From contig NZ_JAHBZJ010000004.1 of assembly GCF_019635455.1 (NCBI RefSeq), positions 1 to 64,000 of the forward strand: 64,000 bases of DNA, in the 5' to 3' direction. Positions within the stretch are counted from its first letter, which is position 1, and each line of letters opens with the position of its first letter. Position numbers and translations under genes: made by a program. Below the pieces are notes generated by a model that saw nothing but the letters and a program-made list of their open reading frames with translations, was not told the origin of the DNA and searched no databases. This DNA comes from Sphingomonas sp. (GTDB lineage: Bacteria > Pseudomonadota > Alphaproteobacteria > Sphingomonadales > Sphingomonadaceae). Below are positions 37,242-46,137 of the stretch, piece by piece.

Positions 37242-38555
37242 TCAGGCCGCAACCTTGCGCACCGCATGGCGGGCGAGCGACACGTCGTCGTCGATCCGTC
37301 CGACCACGTCCAGCATTCCGTCCTGGCCCGCGCGCGCAAGCAGGATCACCAGATCCGATCCACCAGCGGCCAGCGGCACATGCGCCAGCGGCGCGCGCGC
37401 CATCAATTCGGCGCGGATGCGATCGAACGTGTCGGGTGGGGCCACCGGCCTGCGATGCGCGCGTTCGGCCTTCACGATCCCCTTGATGCCGCCCGGCATG
37501 GTATCGAGAAAGCCGTCCAGGCCGCCGCGCGCCACCCCGGTCCGTCGCGCGTGGCTCAGCACGGTCGCGAATTCGGTCAGGCGTTTCTTGTCATAATCGG
37601 CACCGAACACCAGCTTTGCCGGCGCGGTCATCGGCGCGCGCGCCTGGACCTTCACCCCGGCATCGTCCAGCAATTCGCGATATCCATCGGCATCGGCATC
37701 GGCGGCCAGCGCGAAGTCATAGGCACGGGACAGGGCGCGGTACAGCGACGCGCGGCTGCGCGTGTCGGCGGCCCGCGATGCGGCCGCGCTCTCGCGTGCC
37801 AGCTGCAACTGGTCGGCAAGCGCCGGCGACTCGTCGCCCTGCATCGCCGGATTCTCTTCCGGATCGTCTTCCGTCGCATCGACTTCCGTCGCGTCTGGCG
37901 TGCTGAACCCGGCGCTCGGACCATCGGCCCAGATCGGATTCGATTGCGCCGGGGGCGGGCAGGCGCGCCGCGCCTCCTCGACCTCACGCTCCAGCCTGGC
38001 CTGGGTTTCGGCGTCGACCAGTTCCTTCCAGTTGATCACGCCATAGATGAAATCGATCGCATCCCCGTTGGAGGAAAAGGGCATCAGGATGCCGCGATAC
38101 AGCGTCTGGTGGCCGCGCTGGCCGACGAACTCGGCTTCGAATCCGATCGGTGCGCGGTTGGCAATGATCTGGAGGTAATGGTCGGTCAGGCGCGAGAGCA
38201 GCGAGCGGCTGGGTACTTCGGCGACATGGCCGATATCAGCGGTCACGCCGCATTCCTCGCGCAGAGACGCGCCCAGGAACCGGATTGCCGGATCCTCGAT
38301 CCCCGCGGTGAAATCCAGCAGCACGCTGTGCGGGCCGAAATCGGCGATGTTCGTCGGGTCCAGATCCTCGATCGCGGGATAGGCGCGCCCGCGCAACAGC
38401 GAGACCCAGTGGTTATAGGCGCGCACATGCATGCGCCGCTCATCGGTCCCGATCGCGATCCGCGGCCGATCGTCGGCCGAATCGCTCACCCCGACATCGT
38501 CCTCGCGATCGGTTTCATAGCGGTCGTGCAGTCCGCGGGCGGTGTCCATGCGCAT
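37242..38555 (-). CDS. PAS-domain protein, probably regulatory
   Basis: A 437-residue cytoplasmic protein. Residues ~40-190 look like the PAS_5 type sensor fold (YNHWVSLLRGRAYPAIEDL, then FGPHSVLLDFTAG and YRGILMPFSSNGDAIDFIYGV). An acidic, low-complexity linker follows, then a helical C-terminal half with no recognised output domain. The signal is unknown. The start at 38555 has a GGAG 5 bp upstream; ATGs at 38549 and 38600 are alternatives. It lies 122 bp before the glutamate dehydrogenase start on the same strand. Confidence 0.75.
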   Translation of the reverse strand: MRMDTARGLHDRYETDREDDVGVSDSADDRPRIAIGTDERRMHVRAYNHWVSLLRGRAYPAIEDLDPTNIADFGPHSVLLDFTAGIEDPAIRFLGASLREECGVTADIGHVAEVPSRSLLSRLTDHYLQIIANRAPIGFEAEFVGQRGHQTLYRGILMPFSSNGDAIDFIYGVINWKELVDAETQARLEREVEEARRACPPPAQSNPIWADGPSAGFSTPDATEVDATEDDPEENPAMQGDESPALADQLQLARESAAASRAADTRSRASLYRALSRAYDFALAADADADGYRELLDDAGVKVQARAPMTAPAKLVFGADYDKKRLTEFATVLSHARRTGVARGGLDGFLDTMPGGIKGIVKAERAHRRPVAPPDTFDRIRAELMARAPLAHVPLAAGGSDLVILLARAGQDGMLDVVGRIDDDVSLARHAVRKVAA

Positions 38556-38713
38556 GCTCCACAGAGGGGGTTTGCCCTCGATCCGGGAAACTTTGCGCAT
38601 GGCGTGGTAAATCTTGCGTAAAGGCGAATTCGCGATCCGGCCACGCGCACCGCTTGTCAGCCGCGAAAGACGCTGGTAAGCGCCGCCACCTTCACCGGCC
38701 AAACCGCCGGCAC

Positions 38714-38789
38714 GCCGCTTTAGCTCAGTTGGTAGAGCATCGCATTCGTAATGCGGGGGTCACAGGTTCGAGTCCTGTAAGCGGCACCA
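38714..38789 (+). tRNA. tRNA-Thr (anticodon CGT)
   Basis: A 76-nt cloverleaf with acceptor arms GCCGCTT and AAGCGGC, D-arm GCTCAGTTGGTAGAGC, anticodon CGT at 38747-38749, T-loop GGTTCGAGTCC and encoded CCA. The accessory stretch that follows starts just after it, so this gene may have been an island insertion site. Confidence 0.97.
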
Positions 38790-38987
38790 GATTTTTCAAA
38801 GACTTATTCGGAAATCGTAGCAGGGTGGCGGAGAACGCCCCACCGTATCCCCACCGGGATGCGGCTAAATAGGCCTGGCTTGCGTCGCCTCAAAACGTCG
38901 AATCCGCCATTGGAACCGCCCCATGCTGCATGGTTGCTGCCGCGTGGAACACGTGAGTATCTTGAGCGCGGCTAGTTTGGAGCGGGC

Positions 38988-39518
38988 ATGTCATCACAAT
39001 TGATAAGCGCGGGTCTGGCTGTGGCTGGGCCGATATTGCTCTCCAGCTTCGTCGGGGCTGTCTCTGGCCTTTGGGTTTTCAGGCAGCAGAACAAGGAACG
39101 TTTGTGCGCGGCGGTCACTTGGGAGTGGCGGCAGGGATACAACGGGGAGATGGACGAGGAACCCTACCTGGCTATCCAGAATACCTCCAGTATGCCTTCG
39201 TATCTCGTCGGCGCGCGTATCATGAAAGGGTATCTGTGGCGCAGTCAGGTGGCAAAATATGCGTTCGACTATCCCGAAGTGACAGACGGTAACTTCCCGC
39301 TTCAACTCAAGCCTGCGTCGGTCACGAGCTTTCCTTTAGCCAAGTATCGTTTCGACAACGAAGCGGCGAAAGCGAGCCGGTGGACACAGTTGCTTGGCCG
39401 TCTGGGGCGGAACTATTTCTGGATCGAAGTACGAACCCTGGCGGGAAGGAAACTAACTGTCGGCGCAAACGACGCGACCAGTTTTCAGAAGCGGCCAAAG
39501 TGGCTTGGAAAAGGTTAG
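38988..39518 (+). CDS. Hypothetical protein with one membrane anchor
   Basis: A 176-residue product: a hydrophobic N-terminal segment (residues 8-30), then a soluble mostly beta-looking part without cysteine motifs. I do not recognise the family. Its base composition is less GC-rich than the core genes, in line with the accessory stretch after tRNA-Thr. Confidence 0.55.
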   Translation: MSSQLISAGLAVAGPILLSSFVGAVSGLWVFRQQNKERLCAAVTWEWRQGYNGEMDEEPYLAIQNTSSMPSYLVGARIMKGYLWRSQVAKYAFDYPEVTDGNFPLQLKPASVTSFPLAKYRFDNEAAKASRWTQLLGRLGRNYFWIEVRTLAGRKLTVGANDATSFQKRPKWLGKG

Positions 39519-39721
39519 CGCGGATCGCGCGGAATTGGTCGCATCTGCTGGTGCTGAGCAGTTCCGGTGGCGTTTGATGTTCTCGCACGCTGCTTGTGCA
39601 AGTGACTACCTACGGGCGGGGTGGGGGGCATGAAGTCGCGTCGCCTTGCCGGTATCGCTGGTCGCCTATGCCGTGGCAAACCTCGGCTTGCTCAGCCGAT
39701 ATCGACGCTGGGTCGTACAAG

Positions 39722-40390
39722 CGCGTAGCGATGCCGATCTTCTGGCGGCGCTATGGATCCGAAATCTCCTGGTGGATTGCGGATGGTCGAACAAGCGTCC
39801 CGCTCGAACTTGAGGCAAATGATGCGATTTTCCTCATGTTTCGAAAGCCGGCGGTCGCCTCCAGCTTTCGTACTCAATCACCGCGCTACCTCCCGTTGAA
39901 AACGATCGATGGGCCGTGGCAACTGAGCTTTCCACCCGCCCATGGCGCTCCCGCGTCAGCGACCTTCGCAACCTTGAAGTCTTGGTCTGTGAGCGATGAC
40001 CCGGGAATTCGCTACTTTTCGGGGACGGCGCGCTACAGCAAGTCGGTCTCGCTTGGAGATTTGCGGACGGGCGGACGCCTGCTTCTCGATCTGGGAAGGG
40101 TCGCAAATGTCGCAGAGGTCTTCGTTAACGGGCGCTCGGCTGGAATTGCCTGGAAAGCACCGTATCGCGTGGAGATCGGCGGGCTGGTTCGCAAAGGTGA
40201 AAATCGGATTGAGATCGCTGTCGCAAACCTCTGGCGCAATCGATTGATCGGAGACCTGCAACCCGGCGCCAACGGTCAATTTGCGATCAGCGCCTATAAC
40301 CCGTTCACGAAGGACAGCCCCTTAATCGAATCCGGCCTGGTCGGTCCGGTCAAAATGATCGTCGAAGCAACGGCTGCTGACGAGCGATAG
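39722..40390 (+). pseudogene. C-terminal remnant of a GH106 alpha-L-rhamnosidase
   Basis: The translated stretch matches the C-terminal end of GH106-type enzymes: VPLELEANDAIFLMFRKPA, then a galactose-binding-like domain with GIRYFSGTARYSKSV, LLLDLGRVANVAEVFVNGR and ISAYNPFTKDSPLIESGL. The catalytic domain of ~600 residues or more is absent. The frame opens at 39596, but the first ~40 codons have no family similarity, so no proper start exists. It is a decayed gene. Confidence 0.8.
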
Positions 40391-40543
40391 GGGCGTAAGC
40401 AGCCGACGGCAACGGACGACGAAAGCGCGCCTGCAAAGGGGTGGACAGACGTTCAAGTCCTGACGTGACTTCGCCATATAAACATGCAGGATTGACTGCT
40501 TGTTCTTGCCTTTGCTATTCGGTCATATGAAGGGTGCGATGGG

Positions 40544-40837
40544 ATGACGATTAGTGAGCTTGCGGAGATTCTCGCGGCGAATTCAGTACTGAATCGACGG
40601 GAGGCACGCTCCGCGATCGACCTTGTTTTTGACACGATCGCCGACCGTGCGGCTCGCGGGGACAAAGTTTCTATTGTGGGCTTTGGGAAGTTTGAAGGCA
40701 GGGTGGTTGCCGCTAAGGTGGGTCGCAATCCAAGGACAGGCGAGGCAATGGCTATTCCGGCCACGCGCCGCGTTGTCTTCTCTCCTGCCGAGGCGCTGAA
40801 GGTGCGGGCTGAAAAAGCCGGTGTTTCTAGTCTCTGA
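40544..40837 (+). CDS. HU/IHF-type DNA-binding protein
   Basis: A 97-residue nucleoid protein of the HU/IHF family. The arm motif is intact (VSIVGFGKFEGRVVAAKVGRNP followed by RTGEAM). Its sequence differs from the core ihfB at 57610, so it is probably an island-borne paralogue that bends DNA for recombination or packaging. The whole length of the family is present, with no truncation. Confidence 0.88.
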   Translation: MTISELAEILAANSVLNRREARSAIDLVFDTIADRAARGDKVSIVGFGKFEGRVVAAKVGRNPRTGEAMAIPATRRVVFSPAEALKVRAEKAGVSSL

Positions 40838-41088
40838 AATAGAAACGTCTGCCTTCGGGACGACGGGGACGAGCGCTTGTTCGCCTGTCAACTGTTGGCG
40901 TGCAGATCTACTGAAATTTCCCAATGATCTAAGTGCCCATTGGGGTGGTGTATGGGGCACCATTTCTCCATTCGCCAATGACCACTGTTGGTTGTGAAAA
41001 CCACAGAAATCCGCCATATATTGCGCTGGCACGATCGCCGGCATTCGCCATTGATCGCCCAAAGTCGGGCGCTGATGGGGGCTTGTGA

Positions 41089-41125
41089 GGGGGCCTTTTG
41101 GATGTGATAAAAATGGAAGGCCCCC
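41089..41125 (+). promoter_or_regulatory. Hairpin covering the integrase ribosome binding site
   Basis: A perfect 9-bp inverted repeat (GGGGGCCTT and AAGGCCCCC) spans 41089-41125 and ends 3 bp before the integrase ATG. The likely Shine-Dalgarno GGAAGG lies partly in the right arm, so a transcript reading in from outside would fold it away. Such hairpins protect mobile-element genes from read-through translation; that role is inference. Confidence 0.55.
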
Positions 41126-41128
41126 AGC

Positions 41129-41680
41129 ATGTCGCTCACCGACTCAGCGATCCGCGCGCTAAGGCCTCGGGAAAGATCATTTAAGGTATCAGATGAAAAA
41201 GGTCTGTATCTCCTTGTCACGCCCGCTGGCGGGCGGTTGTGGAAGTTCAAGTTTCGAACTCAGGCTGGGATCGAGAAGAAGCTGTCTCTGGGGGCTTACC
41301 CGAATATCACCCTGAAGGGCGCTCGCGAGTTGCGGGACCGGGCACGATCGCAACTCGCCAAGGGCCAAGATCCCGCTGAGAAGAAGCGCCAGGACAAACG
41401 GCTTGCGCGGATAAACGCCGAGAATACGTTCAGTGCGATCGCAACCTCATATATCAAAAAGAACCGCCGTGATGGCCTGGCTGAGGCGACGGTACGAAAG
41501 CGAGAGTGGTTCCTTAGCTTGGTTGCCAAATCGCTGGGCGGTCGACCCGTCACAGAAATTCAGCCGCATGAGGTGTTGGATGCGGTGCGCCCTTATGAAG
41601 CCGCGAAAAACGACGAGAAGGCGCATCGCACGCTACAGTTTGTTGGGCAAGAGTCCGTTCGGGGCTCTGCCTGCACTTGA
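41129..41680 (+). pseudogene. Tyrosine integrase, N-terminal part only
   Basis: The product starts as a DUF4102-type phage/island integrase: TDSAIRALRPRERSFKVSDE, then GLYLLVTPAGGRLWKFKF, KKLSLGAYPNI and a core-binding domain ending in HRTLQFVGQ at about residue 174. The catalytic domain with the R-H-R-Y residues is missing. The similarity stops near 41650, where unrelated sequence begins. Full-length members have ~400 residues, so it cannot recombine DNA. Confidence 0.85.
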
Positions 41681-41939
41681 CGAGGCGGCGATGGTGGTCA
41701 GGGCCGCCGCAATTCTCGCCTGCTCGGAGACGCTCGAACACAGGGAAAAGGCTTATCGATCAGCGACCTCCGCTTTTGAGTTGTATGGTGCGGCCGCCTT
41801 ACCTCTAGACCAGGCAGCGCGAGTGGTGTTGGCGCGCCTCGGCAATTTCCCCGCCCTATTGACGCGCGATCAAATTTCGAACTCGCTCCAAAACTTGCCA
41901 GTTTTGCTCGCCGCCGAAGAGCTGGAGGTATACATGTGA
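41661..41939 (+). pseudogene. C-terminal fragment of an unidentified helical protein
   Basis: An open stretch in a different frame from the integrase, starting where integrase similarity ends. It reads as an Ala-rich alpha-helical segment (REKAYRSATSAFELYGAAALPLDQAARVVLARLGNFPALLT), which looks like the end of a larger protein. No start of its own is convincing (an ATG at 41691 has no clear ribosome binding site). I cannot name the family. Confidence 0.4.
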
Positions 41940-42259
41940 AATACTGCGCCGAGACGGGTATCAACCGCCTGGGCTACGACCTGCTGCGCAACGGCTATCC
42001 TGCCCTTGCCGAGGATGTCTTCCAGCTGAACGTGACGCTCCATCCGGACGACGGATCCTGGTACGACAGTTGGGCTGACGCGCTCAGCGCGCTCGGTCGG
42101 ACCGACGACGCGATCGCGCTCTACCGGCGAGCCCTTGAGTTGCGCCCGGATGCGAAGGACACCGCCGATAAGCTTAAATCCTTGGAAGAAATCCGGGGGC
42201 CAGTGAGCCTTAAATGGGTTCCCCGGTCTAGGCTCTGGACTCAATTATCTTGCGGGTAG
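41936..42259 (+). pseudogene. TPR-containing C-terminal fragment
   Basis: The sequence INRLGYDLLRNGYPALAEDVF, then WYDSWADALSALGRTDDAIALYRRALELRPDAKD forms about two tetratricopeptide repeats, of the kind found at the C-terminal end of larger sphingomonad proteins, such as some serine hydrolases. The GTG at 41936 overlaps the previous stop but is probably chance. It ends at the IS remnant boundary. Confidence 0.6.
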
Positions 42260-42263
42260 AGGA

Positions 42264-42556
42264 GGGTGCTGATTCAGGGCTTCTGCTTGGAGCGGAGACG
42301 TTGGATGGCGCGGCAACTGACGTGGCTGAGCGATGCGGAGTGGGCAAAGATCGAGCCGCTTCTTCCGCAGGGGCGCAGCGGAGCGCGTCGGGTCGATGAT
42401 CGCCGTGTGATCGCGGGGATCATGCATATGCTCAAGAGCGGCGCGCGGTTCTCAGGCTCTATCGGCAGCAAGTCTTTCAGAGCGCGCCTTCTGCCTCGGT
42501 CACATCGCCCCGGCTCAAACCTGCCTTCCAAAAAGCAGCCTTGAATCAATGTCACC
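42264..42556 (+). mobile_element. Internally deleted IS5-type element
   Basis: Imperfect terminal inverted repeats are visible: the left end TGATTCAGGGCTTCTGCTTGG at ~42270 matches the reverse complement of the right end around 42529-42550. About 290 bp remain of an element normally near 800 bp or more. It carries only the 5' part of a transposase gene. Target-site duplication was not recognised. Confidence 0.65.
42305..42544 (+). pseudogene. IS5-family transposase, N-terminal fragment
   Basis: The first ~44 residues (MARQLTWLSDAEWAKIEPLL, then VDDRRVIAGIMHMLKSGARF) are the N-terminus of IS5-type transposases. After this point the similarity ends and a different sequence follows to the stop, so the DDE catalytic core is missing. 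Confidence 0.75.
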
Positions 42557-42628
42557 GGCTCGCGTCAATCTGGTTCTTGAATCCAGATCGACGCGCCTCT
42601 TTGCGAAGACAGGGCATCGGGCTATCCA

Positions 42629-42886
42629 ATGCCAATGGGCGACGGCGGATATAAAGGTGGCGCGACGGTCGAAGGCCGGTGGGGATGTATAGCCTCCGCC
42701 GTCCTGGGCGCACCTGTCTTCATGTTCCTGCTGATTGTCGATGCGTTGGGCGACTGCGTGCCGGATACCGCTTGCAAGAACGGCTTTCTGACCCAAGTCT
42801 TACTACCCTCCGCTGTCATCGCCATCGGGGTCGGCCTTCTCGTCCGCTGGGCAGTGAAAACAGCCAGGCAGAATAACCCTGACTGA
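42629..42886 (+). CDS. Small two-helix membrane protein, unknown
   Basis: An 85-residue product with two hydrophobic segments (about residues 22-40 and 58-76) and a Cys pair in the loop between them. No family is recognised. It stands between the IS remnant and the T4SS operon and may be accessory. The ATG is at 42629. Confidence 0.45.
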   Translation: MPMGDGGYKGGATVEGRWGCIASAVLGAPVFMFLLIVDALGDCVPDTACKNGFLTQVLLPSAVIAIGVGLLVRWAVKTARQNNPD

Positions 42887-42943
42887 GCGCCGCTGCGCTC
42901 ACGCTAATTTGTCCACGCCGCCTAGCCTCTCGGAGGTCGGTCA

Positions 42944-43303
42944 TCACCTTATCGGGACCGATGCGCCGGCATAGGGGTCGTAGGGTGCCGGGCTCGGGGG
43001 GGATTGTGATGGGATCGGCGCCGGCGGGGAAAGCGCCGCGCGTTCGTTCGATCCTCCGGCGGCCACTCCCAGCCGCATCAGGCCGTCCGCGATTGCAGGT
43101 GCGCCGAACAGGATGAAGCAGCCCATGATGGCCGTTGCGCCGCGCTGGACGTGGATCCGCCCGGTCAGCATGCCCAGTCCGATCGCGGCGACCGCGATCA
43201 CCGCGACCGTGGTGGCGAGCGTGCCGAGCAACGCCGCCTGGACCCACTGCACCGCCGCGACCAGCGCGCCTGAACCCGCCGGGCCGGAGAGCGCGTCCGT
43301 CAT
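42944..43303 (-). CDS. virB2: VirB2-like pilin, second copy, with Pro-rich tail
   Basis: A VirB2-type major pilin with two hydrophobic helices (LLGTLATTVAVIAVAAIGLGML and a GATAIMGCFILFGAPAIA segment) around a short polar turn. It is clearly similar to the first VirB2 at 50709 but has an extra ~35-residue Pro/Ser-rich C-terminus and lacks a long signal peptide. It is the last gene of the vir operon. The ATG at 43303 or a GTG two bases after the virB11 stop (43306) may start it. Confidence 0.85.
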   Translation of the reverse strand: MTDALSGPAGSGALVAAVQWVQAALLGTLATTVAVIAVAAIGLGMLTGRIHVQRGATAIMGCFILFGAPAIADGLMRLGVAAGGSNERAALSPPAPIPSQSPPSPAPYDPYAGASVPIR

Positions 43304-43307
43304 CACC

Positions 43308-44324
43308 TCAGCCGCCTGCGCCGGGCATCGCGCGCAGCTTCACCTGCGAGACATGGCGCCGCCCGCCGGTGCGGGTCAGCTGGACGAACACGTCGATGGT
43401 CGACCGCACATAGTGATGGACGTCCGCGCGTGAGAGCTGCGTGCCGGTTTGCAGCACGAGCAGGGCGATCTGGTCGATCGCGCCATCCGGGGTGTCGGCA
43501 TGAACGGTCGTCATCGATCCGGGATGGCCGGTATTGACCGCGCGCAGAAACGCGAACGCTTCCTCGCCACGCAATTCGCCCAGGATGATGCGATCGGGGC
43601 GCATGCGCAGCGACGCGGCGACGAGGTCGTTGGCGGTGACCCGCGCCTCGCCAAGCGCGCTGCGCGGGGCGATCAGGCCGATCGCATTGTCGTGGCGGAG
43701 ACGCAGTTCGGCGGTATCCTCGATCAGGATGAGCCGCTCGCCTGCGGGGATTTCGCGGAGCAGCGCGTTGAGGAAGGTCGTCTTGCCGGTCGCGGTGCCG
43801 CCGGAAATGAGGATGTTGCGCCGCGCCCTGACCGCAGCGGTGAGCATGCCGGGGATGTCGTCCGATGCCAGCAGGGCATGGAGGTCGGCGTCGATCGCAT
43901 GTGCGTCCGCCCGATCCCGTATGTCGAACGCGCCCGTCGCCACATAATCCGCGAGCGACAGGTCGGGCGACACATGTTTGCGGATCGCGAATGCCATGTC
44001 GCCGCGCGTGGCGGGCGGGGCGACGATCTGGACACGCGCACCGTCGGGAAGGCGGGCGGAGAGCAGGGGGTGCTCGCGACTGATCCCCTGATGCGCGAGC
44101 GCGGCGATCTGCCGCGCGAGCCGGTCGAGCATCGTCCGGTCGAGCGCGTCCACCGCGTGGCGCTCGATCGCGCCGCCCGTCGTTTCGGCCCACAGCTCGC
44201 CGGGGCGGTTCACATAGATGTCGGTCACGTCCGCGCGTGCCAACACGTCGGCGAACGGCGCCAGATAGCTGTGCAGATAGACCTGGCCCGTGGTCGCCGC
44301 CGGCGCCGTTTGCGGCATCGTCAC
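43308..44324 (-). CDS. virB11: VirB11-type secretion ATPase
   Basis: A 338-residue cytoplasmic hexameric ATPase of type IV secretion. Walker A is ISGGTATGKTTFLNALL; the Asp box (LIEDTAELRL) and Walker B (RPDRIILGELRGEEAF) and a His box (NTGHPGSMTTVHAD) are complete. It powers pilus assembly and substrate transfer. The GTG at 44324 overlaps the virB10 stop and has a GAGG ribosome binding site at good distance; an ATG two codons later is the alternative. Confidence 0.95.
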   Translation of the reverse strand: MTMPQTAPAATTGQVYLHSYLAPFADVLARADVTDIYVNRPGELWAETTGGAIERHAVDALDRTMLDRLARQIAALAHQGISREHPLLSARLPDGARVQIVAPPATRGDMAFAIRKHVSPDLSLADYVATGAFDIRDRADAHAIDADLHALLASDDIPGMLTAAVRARRNILISGGTATGKTTFLNALLREIPAGERLILIEDTAELRLRHDNAIGLIAPRSALGEARVTANDLVAASLRMRPDRIILGELRGEEAFAFLRAVNTGHPGSMTTVHADTPDGAIDQIALLVLQTGTQLSRADVHHYVRSTIDVFVQLTRTGGRRHVSQVKLRAMPGAGG

Positions 44325-45436
44325 CGATCCGCCTCGACGCCGGTGAAATCGAGGTCGCGGGCCACGAACACGCTGATGCTGGTGCCGCGCTTGACCGAAA
44401 GGGTCGGCGGGATCCGTTGCGGCTGGACCGCCTGAGCCGCGACGTTCGCGCCGGGCAATGCGATGACGGTCGCCCCGCCAATCTCACGCGTGGCGAGGTT
44501 GCTGCCGATATCGAGCATCGATTGAAGGATCGCGTCGCCGAACCGCTCAAGGAAATGGGTATCGACTTTCCCCCGGATTCCGGTTCGCCCGAGCGTGTCG
44601 GCGAGCGGGGAGCCGATCGCGATCGTCGCGCCATCGGGCCGGATCAGCCGGGTCCAGTCGATCAGCGCGCGTTTCTGGCCCTGCGCGGCATCGGAGCCAT
44701 ATTCGCCGATCAGGCGGCTGCCGCGCGGGATCAGGATGCGTGTGCCGTCGAACCCGCGAACGTCGCGCGACACGATCGCGCGCGCAAAGCCGGCCCGGCT
44801 GGAATCAAGCGCGGATTCGAGGACTGCCGGGATCAGTGTCCCCTGTACGATCGTGGTCGCGCGATTGGCGAATGCACCCGCGCGTGCGCGGGCCGTATCG
44901 CGCGCGGCGCCGCCCCCGCCCGCTGCGCCATCTTCGCGACGGTTCCCGCTTGCGGCTGCGGGCTGCGGCATGTCGTTTCGCGTCGGCCCGCCATTGTCGA
45001 TCACCAGAAGCGGCGATCCGTCGCGCTGCACCGCGCGGGGGGTGGCCAGAGCCGGTGCGGCCGGCGGCGTCATATAGGGAGCGAATTGCGGGATCGCGTT
45101 GGGGACCGACGGAGCCGGGGCGTGACGTGGCGGCGTTGGGGTGGGCGCGGGGCTTGCGGTCGCGATCGGCAGCGCTGGCGCCACCTGCGGCTGGGCAGGG
45201 GGAGGTGGAAGGGGGAGCGGCGGCGGCGCTCCCCCGCCCAGATCGACTGGCGCCGACGCGATGGCGGGGGCGTTGCGTGCGCGGCGCTGCGCATCGAGCA
45301 TGGTGAACAGGACCGCTCCTGCCAGTAGCGGCGCCCCAAAAAGCAGCCACATCGGCATCGCGCGCCGCTCCACGCCTACGCTTGGCCGGATATCGACCTC
45401 GCCCGATGGTGTCCTGGTGGCGTCAGGCGCGGTCAT
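44321..45436 (-). CDS. virB10: VirB10 T4SS envelope-spanning protein
   Basis: A 371-residue protein: short cytoplasmic N-terminus, one membrane helix (~28-45), a long Pro-rich periplasmic linker (residues ~65-130), and the VirB10/TrbI beta-barrel domain with ILIPRGSRLIGEYG and SGVR-like GFARAIVSRDVRGFDGT. It links inner- and outer-membrane parts of the channel and senses the ATPases. Start and upstream virB9 stop overlap by four bases. Confidence 0.95.
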   Translation of the reverse strand: MTAPDATRTPSGEVDIRPSVGVERRAMPMWLLFGAPLLAGAVLFTMLDAQRRARNAPAIASAPVDLGGGAPPPLPLPPPPAQPQVAPALPIATASPAPTPTPPRHAPAPSVPNAIPQFAPYMTPPAAPALATPRAVQRDGSPLLVIDNGGPTRNDMPQPAAASGNRREDGAAGGGGAARDTARARAGAFANRATTIVQGTLIPAVLESALDSSRAGFARAIVSRDVRGFDGTRILIPRGSRLIGEYGSDAAQGQKRALIDWTRLIRPDGATIAIGSPLADTLGRTGIRGKVDTHFLERFGDAILQSMLDIGSNLATREIGGATVIALPGANVAAQAVQPQRIPPTLSVKRGTSISVFVARDLDFTGVEADR

Positions 45437-46137
45437 CGGTTCCTGCCGCTCCTGCGGACGGCAAGGGCGGTGCGATCATCGATGCGGAATCGCAAGCGGC
45501 GCGACACGCCATCGATCACATAGAGGCCGTCGCGCATCATCCCGTTGACCAGCGTTTCGCGGCCGCGCGCATCCACCGCATAAACGGCGGGCAGCGCCGC
45601 TTCGTCGGGCCAGCGGATATAGGTGGCGGTGCCGTCGTCGCTGATCGCTGCGGGTTGAAGCATGCGGTCCCCGTGTACGCGATACAGGGTTTCGACCACG
45701 GCCCGGGCGGGTCCGGCCGGCGACTGCATCGCGGCGGCGGCGCGCGGATAGGTGAACCGCACCGTATAGGCCATGTCGGGGGACGGGCCGGGAAGCGGTT
45801 GAAGGTCGAACAGATAGGTGCGCGCATCGGTGACCACGGTCATGTTGGTCGATACGCCCGCCAGCACCGGCTTGATGAACAGATGCCCGCCGCGCTTGGT
45901 CGGCACGACGGCCCAGGCACCGCTGTCGCCGACCGCGACGCTCTCGATCGCCTCGTCAGGCGCGAATTCCAAGCTTAGCTGATAGCCGGTCGCGACCTCC
46001 AGCATCACGACCTGTTCGGGTCGATAGGCGATCGATTGCAGTCGCGGATCGCCGCCGCCCGGCTGGGGCCGGACCTGTGCCTGGGTGCCGCTCGCGAACG
46101 TTGCGACAAGCGCGACCGCCAGCGCGAGCGGCCTCAT
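45433..46137 (-). CDS. virB9: VirB9 T4SS outer-membrane complex protein
   Basis: A 234-residue secreted protein with signal peptide (ending SGTQAQ). Family features: the N-terminal ATGYQLSLEFAPDEAIESVAVGD, the NMTVVTDARTYLFDL segment and the C-terminal LYVIDGVSRRLRFRIDDRTALAVRR. VirB9 forms the outer-membrane core with VirB7 and VirB10. No VirB7 lipoprotein is recognised in the operon. Both ends overlap neighbours by four bases. Confidence 0.93.
   Translation of the reverse strand: MRPLALAVALVATFASGTQAQVRPQPGGGDPRLQSIAYRPEQVVMLEVATGYQLSLEFAPDEAIESVAVGDSGAWAVVPTKRGGHLFIKPVLAGVSTNMTVVTDARTYLFDLQPLPGPSPDMAYTVRFTYPRAAAAMQSPAGPARAVVETLYRVHGDRMLQPAAISDDGTATYIRWPDEAALPAVYAVDARGRETLVNGMMRDGLYVIDGVSRRLRFRIDDRTALAVRRSGRNR

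Noticed and set aside
34417..37596. 1059-codon plus-strand frame
   Set aside because: Antisense shadow of the glutamate dehydrogenase gene, with no domain.
39600..39720. Possible membrane-protein tail read in another frame before the GH106 remnant (VSLVAYAVANLGLLSRYRR)
   Set aside because: Too short to identify and without a start; could be a fragment but the evidence is thin.
40446..40475. T-loop-like GTTCAAGTCCTG resembling the tRNA-Thr 3' half, as a possible att repeat
   Set aside because: Only about 12 bases match and they are the generic tRNA T-arm consensus; the flanking bases do not pair or match the acceptor end.
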